From NCBI GenBank assembly GCA_949752735.1, contig OX457039.1, forward strand, positions 43,753,452-43,817,451: a stretch of 64,000 nt of DNA, written 5' to 3'. The notes under the pieces are model-generated. The model searched no databases. It saw nothing but the letters and a program-made list of their open reading frames with translations, and had not been told where the DNA came from. Positions 12,801 through 24,800 of this stretch are shown here, piece by piece; the stretch's first letter is position 1; every line of letters begins with the position of its first letter. The translations under genes and the position numbers were made by a program. The stretch comes from Lumbricus terrestris. Lineage: Eukaryota; Annelida; Clitellata; Crassiclitellata; Lumbricidae.

Positions 12801-15800
12801 TTCCACAGCTTGATGTGCTGTTGCACTCGCCTCTGCACAGTAAATATTCTCAAACTATCTTAAAATGCACTGGTTTTGATCGGTTGTGTGTGTAACGCTT
12901 CAGTGAGGTGCATTGAAGGACAATGAAGGAGTTAGTATTAAGTATTAAGTGATACCATTCTGCATCCACTTACAAAGCTAGATTCTTACATGCAGAGATA
13001 CTTGCATGCATACGTACTTAGTTGAATACTAGTTATGTGTTGGCATAGATCTTGCTTTCAGTCAATCATTCTATCCATTTGCTGGTTCTCTGTGGCATGG
13101 CTTGAATAGGAACTTTCGTTAGCCTTTTTCTGGTCACCTTGCCTTATCTTACCTGATCTTATGTGCAGTGTGCTTCATAGTGCATAGATCAATGCACGAC
13201 TCGTAGGCTGGTCACTAGGTCTGCTCTTTCTTCATCCTGTTTGCCTTTCCTTCTGACTCCATCTCCATCAGCCATGCCTCCCAACGATCTTTGATGTTTT
13301 AGCGTCAAAGTCAGGAGTCATGTTCAGCGGAGATGCAAGTGGTGGCAGAGCTCGCCAGCATCAGGGACCATGCGGCCGGTCTCCAACAACATCTGGATGA
13401 GGTACTGGAGCAGTTGCGGATGGCGAAACTGGAGGCTTCAAAGAAAGACGAGCATGTCTATCAACTCAGGTATTTTATGCATTTATTTCAAGACAAGCAA
13501 TGGTAACTTACTCATCAACAACAACATTTTTCCTATACAGAAATCCTGATTTATTGGCTAAGATAATGATAACTGCTATTTTGAATTCATGAATAGTTTA
13601 ATAACTGATTTGCATTTATATCTATCTGACACATAGTGATTTCTACTCAGACTACTCTGTTGTTTTTCGTAAACACAAGTGGGTGGTGCTACTATCTGCT
13701 GTGCATTTATGTTAGCAAGCTGGGTCAAAAAGTTTGCGTGTTGGCTTATTAGACTATATATTCAGTTACATTAGTGCATTACAGATTTGCTATGTATGTG
13801 ACATCTTTACTTGTAATATTAAAGAAACTCTGTAGGTTCAATTGATTGATTTGCAACTGCTGCAGGAAGGAGTTGGAAGCACTGAAAGAGGAACTGGACA
13901 AAGAGATTACTCATCGGGACAGTCTGGTCGAGGACAATGTGAAGAGCCTGAAGGCTGTCATCTTGGAAAAAGTACTTAATCAGCTCTTGTTTTTATTTTT
14001 CAATGGTGTTAAGACTGATTGTGCCTGTGCCAAAATTATTTATGGGCCATGATATTTTCTTTTCTGTTTGGCAGATAACTTCTACGATCGTCTGGAACAT
14101 AATAGTTCTACGAGTACCATGTTTTTGTGTATCAATGCTACCAATCAGTTTTCAGGTTTTATCCTTTGTAAAATATCCATTCATTTAAAAGCAAGCGTAG
14201 CATGTCTAGTTTGTCTAGTGATGTATTTAATACATTTGCTGGTGGCTCCTATGTGTCATCCATTCAAGTCATTTATGTTTTAATTCAATTTTAACCCAGC
14301 TCCAGCTTTGTAAGCGAATGCAGAATGGTAACACTGGCTAGAAGCAATAATTTTTCCAGCGACAAATTACAGTTTGTGTTATTCCATGATAGATGTTCCA
14401 AGTTGACTTGGACTGGTTGCAGTTTGTTCTTGTACAGTTTGTGTGCCAGACCAAATACAGAAATGAGGTGACGTGCTGCTTCAGACCAAAGCTGGCATAA
14501 ACCAATACCAGGTGTTAAGTCTAAACATACAATGTATCATAATCGACTGAGATTATCTTCAGTCTTGAACAGCTGACTGTAGAAACCTTAATAAGTATCA
14601 GATGGTTGCTGAAATTTAGGTGGAAAGATGGTGATCAGTCTGTGTACTACAGTGAAGGACTGAATATGACCTAAAAATGTGATTATTGGCACATCAAGTT
14701 TCATTTATTTACATACAGTGAGTGACAGTGTATGTAAACTATGTATACATGGAAAAGTAAAAAAAGGAAATGTGATGCAAAACTTTTATGTATATTATCA
14801 AATTAACTTTCGGTGTGACCTTGCACGCATTACAGATTTAATTAATTAATTAATAATAATGATAATAATGATAATACAGCTCTACTCGGTAGTAGACATT
14901 AAAATTCTCATAAGTTAATAGCAATTATTCATATTTAGTTGAGCTTATTGGGGGAGAAGGAGTCTTGCAATGTTTTTCTGTGTAGGTCTCTAATAAAGTG
15001 TTGTGGGGATTTTGACATTTTTCAAGGAAATGGCTTTGGAAGCAGCAAGAGCTGATGTTGAGAAAAAGTTTACAGACGAGTATGAACAGGAACAAGATCG
15101 AAAGAATATTGAGACACACTATTCTGCAGAGCTTGCAGCCATGCAGGAACAATTAACAGTATGTTTATTACAGTACTTGGCTCAAAATTTCATTATGGTT
15201 ATCATGTTTTGTATGAGCATTTCTAAATAAGTTGTATCTTTTGGCAGAGCTTGATAATTGTTTTACTATCGGGACATTTGAGAGGCTGAAACATGCAACA
15301 AAATATTTAGTTTTTGTCACAATGCGGCAAAAGTACGTGTTGGACGTAGAAAGCTGTGTGACTGTATTCTCATACATGTGGGTTTCCATTGTTTTACATA
15401 TGTGATAACCATACATCATTGTATGTAGGAGTAAGACATATGAGGCGCAAATGGAATGTAATTGTGGAACCAACGAATGATAAACAAAGCATTACCGGTA
15501 GGCCTACCTATTCTAGCATAATAACGCATAGATGAACAATAACACTAACACAATAATAATGCATGTCCAATCTAACTATAATGTTACAATTCTGCACCTG
15601 TGGCACTGAGAGCAATATTATAAATGTTGCAGTTCTGCACCTCTGGCACACAAAGGGTGAAATTTGTTGTTTTCATCTTTATTATGTTTCTACTACATAC
15701 TGGATAAAAATAGGTAATAGAGCACCAAAGTCTCTCTTTTATGAAGTTCAATACTTAGTGATGATTGGTATATACATCATTGGCCAGAATTGAAAGCTTT

Positions 15801-18800
15801 GGAAAAGTCATTCAACTGCATTACTGTGAGCTATGCACATGATTTACTCTTCAGCGTAGAATCTTTTGCAACAAGATGGCTGAAGATTAATATTAATTAA
15901 TTAACTGATCTGATTAATGCTGTTGAGCAAATTGTCGGTAATGCCATGCTGGTTTCTGCTGGTGTTTAAGAACAAAGACCTGCAACTTGAAGCGCTGACA
16001 GATCGACTGAGGCAGCAAGAAACGTGGGTGAACCAGTTGTCGAAACGAATTCACGAGGACACTTACCTCAAGGTCACTTAATTTTATTTCTTACTTTTGT
16101 GGAAGTCAATATGTAGATGAGATATTGAACTTTATCGCTCTTGCATCTGAGTTGATCAAGGCTTCATTTGTCTCATTAAGTCAGTGGTATTCATGGCATT
16201 CACGATCTTTGTAAGGCTGTGATGTATATGTGCACGTGTTTTTATGTATTGTGGTAAACCGATGAATATGATGACTAAATGATGAATGATGATGTAGTCA
16301 ATGATGATGGTGATGGTGGTGGTAGTGGTGGTGGTGGTGGTGGTGGTGGTGGCGGCGGTGGCGGCGGTGGCGGCGACGACGACGACGACGACGATGATAA
16401 TGAAACATGAAGAAGATGAAGATGATGATGATGCATTCTGCAATGAGAAGATAAGGATCAACTCACCGACCATGAAATTTATCTTCATGAATTTTCTATG
16501 TGAAAGACCAAGAAGTGTACTTTAAAATTGTTGTTTTACCATTACATCATCACTTTTGCGACTCATCACTTTTGCTAATTACATCAATTATTAAATTTAA
16601 TAATTTAGTATCGCCATCTCCTTGAGGAGGAGCGGGCCAAGTTGGAGAGTGACAAAGAAGCTGCAATCTCACTTAAACTGCGTGATCTTCACGACGAGAC
16701 GGAACGCACTCTTCGTCAGATGAATGAAGACTTAAACCGCGAAAGAACGCAGTCTCAGAACTACCACACTCAGATATTTAAACTTCGAGAGGTCAGTATA
16801 AATTGGACGAGACACAGCATATACCAGTTTACTTCTTAAGGTTTACTTCTGAGCACCTTTGAGTAGGCTTCTTGAAAGGGTGCTATAAAAAAATTTGGAA
16901 TGTTAGAATGAATGAGTATAGCTGGGAAATTCTATATGATTCAAAAGTCAATTTTGATAAATTGAGCATTCAAGAAAATAATGACTTCAAATTTAGTTTC
17001 AAACTGATCGATTTAAATGTTATTATATGGACAAGATATGATTTAATAATTATATTTTATAGGAGCTGGAAGAGGCCAAATACCAATGCCAACAGGCAAA
17101 GCGAGAGAAAATGGAAGTGGTAACTAAAACGGAGGCAGGAGAACAAGAAAAGGAACACCAGTTTGCCCTCATAAAGGAAAAGCTGGAACTGGTAACAACT
17201 GCTAACTGTTTAAGACCAATAATAAACCAATGATTCAGATAAATATTTAATATTATAATAATATCATTGATTTCCAGCAACAATTGTTGGTTGATTCAAT
17301 TATCTGTAAATTAATCAAATTAAGATTATTTTTAGTCAATCCACTGCTCTTCACAATGAGTTCTTGATAGTCACACTGCTTTGATTGTTTATGTAGGACA
17401 CGCAGAAGGTTGTGGATAAACTACGAGACAACATAAACCGCCAAGAAGAGGAACTGGAAAGACTTCGCAGCGAACTGAAAGCGGTGGAGTTGAAAGAGCA
17501 GGAGCATTTGAGCGAATCAGAGAAATACGAGCAGGGAGTGCTAGATGAACTCAACCAGGAATATCATGCAACAGTAAAAATACTCAAAGCAGGTCCTGCA
17601 AGACTTACTAATCGAACTTGGTATGTGAAACGTCGAATAGAAACTGATTTTTTATTAATTAATCGAATCAATATTTGCACCTTCAGTTTTCACATGCATC
17701 TGATAGCGTAGCGTACTTTGCTGTGCAAAAACTTCGGTAATATCATGCATTCGAAAGCTTTATGGCACTCGTTCTAATCAATTCCAGTTCCAACCTCTTT
17801 TCAGCTGGATCATCAGTGAACCAGAGAGTCCAATCTAATCTAATTAATAGTAATTATACAGCAGGCTAATTACAATGCTTCATTCCAGTGACCTGGGTGT
17901 TGCTGAATCTGGTACACAGACAAAGGAATATGTAAGTTTTCAAAGGACAATCTTTTCTTTAAAATATTTACCATAGTATGCTCGACTTGTTGACAGTTTT
18001 TTTGCTGGACAGGGTGTGCTTAGGAGCATTTGTTGCTTACGTCTGTTCACAGTTATGCTTGGTCACCCATGAAACTGAACAGCAAAGGGTCAGGAACACG
18101 TTCCATCTTAACAGCAACATTGGTTTGTTTTGATCTTGACTTGAAATTTGAAGCTGTTTTACTTTAAACAGATCTGTTAATTGCTGCTTTGCGTGTGTTA
18201 AATTAATGATGTGCCCTATTAAGGACGCAGAGTCCTATTTTTATATGTAGGAGAGGTCACTTAGTCTGATCACCTTTTTCTGCATTCATTCATTCATTCT
18301 GACAATTTATATAGCGCCTCTTCAAGATTGCTACTCAGAGGTGCTCTCTGCACTAACTAACCAAAATGATGATAAGAGTCATAGCGAGCGAAAAATAACA
18401 ACTAGTCGCAAAACAAAACACAGTAGACCTGAGCTGAAAAAGTCACCAGTGTGTGCCTTCACAAACATGTAGAGTCAGCCATCGGATTCCTGTAGACAGC
18501 TGGTAGATGGCGTGGTTGATCAGAGTCTCTGGTAGGTGGTAGATGACGCCCGTCCGGCCGGCTAATCGTCAAGGCTCAAGGATGCGTGTAGGTCTAGTGA
18601 TCATTCTTCTAATTTCTCTTTTCAGGAAACCCTGAAAACAGCCAGTGATGAATTACGACAAGAGGTTGCTCAGCTCAGAGCAGAAGTAGACAAATATGAA
18701 CACACCATGACAAAGCTTGAGAAGGAAAGGGTGCGTTGAGATTATACTCTCTAAATGTAATATAAACTGTGGTAACTTCATAGGCCTTATGTTGTTTCTT

Positions 18801-21800
18801 CATGGTTGCTTAACATAGTTACTTAACATGGCTGCTTAGCATAGTTACTTAGCATGGTTGCACATGTTCATGCAGTTGTTCTGTAGAATCGTTTCTATGA
18901 AGAAAGATCTTAATAAATTCTAACATCAACTTACTATCAAATAATATGTGTGCCACCCATTGACTGATGTCTTATGCATTATTGTAAATGGCATTTATAG
19001 TTCCCAGATTATAACCTACAATGATAAATTGCTGGCTGCCTTTAACACGATCTACGATCTACGCTAATCTTACGGTAATGATTCACTGAATGTACGTAGA
19101 ATATCTCCACAAAGCAATTTAAATGAGTAAGATTTCCTTGTGCATTGAATAAATTCTGTGTTTTGTAACACTGCACATTTGACCACTGTGCAGTCTGCAT
19201 CTGTACACTGGTGATATACTACTCGTATAGAGTGGACAATTGAGCAGATGAGGTCTAAGGAATGCTCTTAGCGATCATCTGTTATTCAGCATTGTAATTA
19301 TGCACGCAGCAAAATTTTGCTTGTGTGCCCAAGTTTTTTCCATCAGATGGTTTGTAATTTTTTTACTGAGTTAGACATTGTACCAGTGTTAGAATGCATT
19401 TGTCTTACTTTCTTAGCGAGAAGAACTGGAAGCTGTGAAAGCCAAGATGCAAAGCGAGAAACTTCAGGCTCTTGAAATTCTGAAAGAACGACTCATACAT
19501 GTGAGTTTTTAACTCATAGCATGAAAATGCCAATGTTTTATTATTTGTCATAATCATTATTATTATATAATAATTATTATTATTGTAAATATTATATTTT
19601 TTTGTAATAATTTTTTAAGTTGCACCATTTTGGAATTCCTACCCTCTATCTGTTTGTTCTGCTCCATCATGTGTATCATTTCATTGCCTACTGAAGACAG
19701 ATCTTAGTCAGATTTCTGATCCGTTTTAAGCTTGTCTTCCATTTAACAGACTTACTGGTTAATGAGTAAGTAAGGAAGTGTTAGAACAATTTCCAATTAT
19801 TTACAATTAATCATTGTATCTATTAAACTACAATGAAAGGCTGGCAATTATCTCCTGTGATTACAACAATGTTGTTCGAAACAGTTCATGGAAATATTGC
19901 ATGTAGAATTTCTGATTATCAGGTGCGTAAGGTAGGCACATTTGGTACTTGGATTTTTTGCAGTATATTCCAGTCTTTGCATTTATTATTCTACCTGAGT
20001 GTAAACATTTCAGCTCAGACTTGCGTGTGGACATTGTTCTTCAGTACTGTTGAAACTGAATACTTTCATTGTTTTCGTGGCACCTGGTGTGTGTAAATTC
20101 TTGCAAAGATTCGTTGCAGCATTTCCACTGTGCTCTTGTAGACGCGACCTTACCCAACCGGATTTTTTGACGTTGTGAATACTCAGTAAGAGAATTGCAG
20201 CTTCCTTTATTCTTTCAATGCCTACCCAATTCCATGTCAAGGCTCTGTCATGGCTGTCCTTTAATAATGATCCGCCTGCTCCTCAGTTGTCAATAATCCA
20301 TAATGAATCTTGGGGGTAATTTTCGGTCTGCTATCACTTTTATTTATGGCAACTTCCTTAAAGATTACTTATAGGTTGATCACAGCATTGGTATTTATTG
20401 TACTCGTAATATCAGTTCTTGTTGGCCTAATTTATATGAATTTGATCAGCTAATTAATTGCTCTTCTGTATGGTTAATGCAGAAGTATTCAAGTGCTAAT
20501 TATCTAATCAAGGGTCAAAATCTGTTTCTAACAACTTCTAATGGTTTAAGTTCAGTGGTTTCTGCTAATAATTATTGTTTTCATATCAACCACAAATGCA
20601 ATGTAACAGTTGTTCACTTTAGTATTTGCCTTCGTGATAATAATCCACCCATCCACCTCTGCTTGTAAAATTCCTGGTGATTCGCTTATCCCCTCAATAC
20701 ATAAAAAAATCCCTTAAAGCTATGCAGTGTACAATCATGCAATAATTAGGTGATTGAAACTATAGTCTTTATTGCCTGTTTTAATAGTATTTTGAATAGG
20801 CATTTCATAGACGCAATTAGTGGCCTATTCTCAATTAATACGCTGTGCACTGTGTCCAGTGAGTGTTATCCTGTCTGTGGTTACCTTAACTGAAATTTGT
20901 CTGTACAGACTGGTATCAAATTTCAGGGGTTATAATTTGCCATGTCTGCATTTCTTCATCATGCATACAAAGCTGAGCTTTTCTATGCAGCTTATTAAAA
21001 AGTGATGAGGAAAATACAATCCATTAAAAGGAAATCAGGTCAGATTTGAATCAAAGTCAAAGCCCAAAAGCAAAGCAAGTTGACAGATGTTGCTTAGAGT
21101 TGGTTGAGTGAATTAGAATTACAGTTGAAATGTATAGTCAGAACCAGTGCTTAAAGTGTAGAAAAAGAAGTGCCTGGACGCCCCTTGCGTTTCTAGGCTG
21201 CCCTGGCCTAATAAGTGGCAGAAGGGTGTGCAGATTTGAAAATAATTGCATGGACGTCATCCATGACCGTCCAGTCACACTTTAAGCTCTGGTCAGAACT
21301 AGATCACACAAGTTGTTGAAGTTTCAGTTGCTGGTATTAGCAATAATAGTGACTGATGCGTACCGGTAATAATATGAGAATACATGCATTACAGATGGTA
21401 TTTGATAACTGTAGTCTGTATGAGAGAAAATCTAAGCATGTGATTGTCAATTATTCATATTCTGTAGAAAGTGCCTGTAATGTTTCAATTTCAAGTAAAC
21501 AAGATTAATGAATCTAAAAAAATTAACATCTTTTTCCATGTTATTCAATCTAGTATTAAATTTTGTCGGACTCAAAGCATTTTAACAGGGTTTTTTCTTG
21601 TTGTTATTTATCTCTTTAGTAAACTTATTGTTACAGCACAGCTCTAAATATTTCACAAGCTAGTATGTAAGGAAATGCACAGCATTGTGTTTGTGGTAAG
21701 ATGAAAATATGATGAAATAAGACACTAAAATCAAATGGTGAGCATAAAGCATGTTTACATTTGAAAAATTGTGCAATCCCTTCAGTTTAACCATATCAAA

Positions 21801-24800
21801 ACAACAAGATTTGTTCAGATTGGAAGCAATTTTTGATTTCTTCTTGGAAACTCTACCACTAAAGTCTAATTGACTCTTATGCTTTCACCTCCAATATGCT
21901 TTAACACGGATCATCACAGTTTCACAAAGTTAATTGATTTTGCTTGAATTTGATTTTATGTGTTAACCATAGCCAAAACTATCAATTTATTGGTCTAAAT
22001 ATTAACGAAGTAGCATCTGGCTGTTCTAAGAATAAGTATTCTATTGGTCACAAAAGAGAACCCACAAGGGACAGGTTTTGTCTGCTTATTACTATTTTTC
22101 TGCAGTATCTGATTCTCTTAATTCCTGCTCTGCCTGCATCAAGTTGAGTCTTTGTGGAAGGTTTTTTGCTGTTTCCTTGCTCTTTGGGAATCTCTACTCG
22201 TATGGTAACAGTTATTTTGTCTACTCCTATTTATTCAGCATGGTATTCGTGTTTTCTTTACCTTAATTTCATGTTCCAACTTCTTCTTCATCTGCCCTTT
22301 TTTCAATTCATGTTTTCTATGCATGTTTCCAGTATCTCTTCAATTATTTGAAAGTTCAGTTAATTTGTTCACCTAGAGTAGGCCTACTTTTCTTTCATCT
22401 GCTCTATCTTCAAGCCAAACTGTTTCAGGACCATGCAGAAGAACTAGTGCATTTGCAGAAGTCGACAGGCAATGAGTTGCGCCAAAGGGAAGTGGAATTT
22501 CAGGGATTGTTGCAAAACATGAACAGGTGGAAAGCAGAAATGTCTGAAAAATGGGCTGCAAAATATCAGGAGCAGTTGTCACAGCAAATTGAGAAGTATA
22601 ATTACACAGTAGTGTGGCTATCGACTGAATTAGTTTCTTCCATGTTTTTCTTATTAGTTTAGATTTAGGACTTCTGCATATATGCAAATACCAGGACAGG
22701 CAACAAATTCATAAAATGATTCAGTATTTGAAATTTTCTGCATTCTCAAATTTTGTGCGATATTTTTGTCTTTCACTTTGACTGCTTTATTGTAGATTTC
22801 AGATACTGCAGTCATTGAGATCCTAAATGAAAGCAGAAAATGAAAATATCAAATAGGATTTTGCACAGTTTTTAAAGTTCTGCCGATTTCAATAAATTTA
22901 TTATTACAATTTTTTATATTGCTTGCTATAGTCAAAGTTTTTCTGTTATACAAAGCTGTTTATTGCTTTTGTTTTAAATATAAAAATTGGAGACTTTGTG
23001 GCTAAACTAGCAACGAAACATTGATATATAATTTTACTCCATCACTAAATTTCATATGTTATTTAGTTACAAGTCCTGGTCATATTTGCATCATTTTCAG
23101 ATTGCATTATTTTCAGAAATGCATGGTTTCTGTAGTTTTCTGGTTCTCACACACTGCTGATAATTTGTGTTGTGATTCACTGATTAGCCTACTCGTTGGT
23201 TTTGCTTATGTGCATGCTTACTTACACACTTGTCTTGTCTTGTCTTTATCCATCCTCGATTCAAGGGTTGGTCGCTTCACTTACACACTACTTATGTAAA
23301 ATGCATTGCAGACTAAAAGTTGACATGTTATTGTAAATGTGTCATATTAGCAGAGGAGATTATTAGTGCAGTATTGTTGTTTGATTTGTTTTAGAGTAAA
23401 TATTTCTTACAGGTTTTGCATTTTTCCTGTCATTACAAAGCCATTATTCTCTTACATGTAGATAGAAGTATATAGTTTATGCTTTAGTAAATGGGCACAG
23501 CATATGCTGATAATGCTGGTTTTGCCAATTGTAGCTATTCTTTTGTGTGCCATGTCTTGTAAGACACAGTTTTGCATGTATTGACATTTATTTAATAAAG
23601 CCTGTATTTTAAACACTAAACATTAGTCCATGACACAGTCTGTATAGTTGCACAGTCTGCATGATGTATTTGACATGCTCAGCATTTCAATATATTTGAT
23701 TACTTTTTATATTTTGATTACTTTTTTATATTTTATATTTTGTATGTCTTGTTCGATCCTTCAAGAATTTATATTAAGTATATAGTTACACACGGTATAT
23801 AAATTGTCAGTGCCATGCTTTACTCGATTAATGTGTTGTGCATACATTGTTAACTGGTAATTGAATGTTTCTGCAATACATAAGTATGTCTGTCTTGTGA
23901 TCTTTTATTAATTTATTTACATTTTAGAGATCTAAACTTATTAATAATACAGATGCTAGATAATTGCTTAACTGTGGTCTTTTGATATTATGCACTTTTC
24001 CTTAGCTATTGCACTGCTTTAACTACACTAAATGCTTGTTATGAAATATTGGTAAAATGTAATTTAGACATTGTAAATTTTAGGTAATCAGATAAAATAC
24101 AAAAAATCACTATGCTTTAAATTGTCCTTGACTTATGAATAATTCTGAGCGTAGAATTAATACATTCTTAATCTTTTTCTGCACTGATAATAACTTTTGG
24201 ATGACTCTTGGAATGCATCAATAAAGGTTACTTTTGATTATTTGGATCTCCCTTCTAGCTAGTTTTAAATTGTCTGATCTGTGTAAACTTATTGAGTGAG
24301 CATAATCAAACCCAAATTATGGATTGATGATTATAATTTCTGAGTAATCTCAGAATGGAATATTTCAACATCTATGTACTTATGTGCACATTATTTACAC
24401 ACTGGTAGATCCTGTCTTTTTCTGTGAAAGGTGTCAGTTTACTCTGATTGCCAGACTCTGGCACATGATTAATTCAACTGATAACATTATTTTGCCTTGT
24501 CATTCTTAAAAATTTTTCTTAAAAGGCAAATCATTACCCATGTAGCTTCATCTAGTTACTTTCTTTTATATTTTTTGGAAACAGGAAAATGAAAGAGCAA
24601 CGGAAACGACAACAAGATTGGGAGCAGAAAAGGTCAACAGCAGTTCAAAGTTCAGGGGTAAAATTATCGACAATTTTAAAATTCATTTCTTACTTTTTAT
24701 TTCACTTTCATGCTAACTTACAAAAGTATGCAAATGTTTAGGTTTTTTTGGCACAACTTGGTTAACTTTTATTTAACTCCTGATCTATCTTAAATCAGAA

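Noticed and set aside
16156..16525. Poly-Thr (minus) and poly-Val (plus) frames
   Set aside because: They are translations of the compound trinucleotide repeat in an intron.
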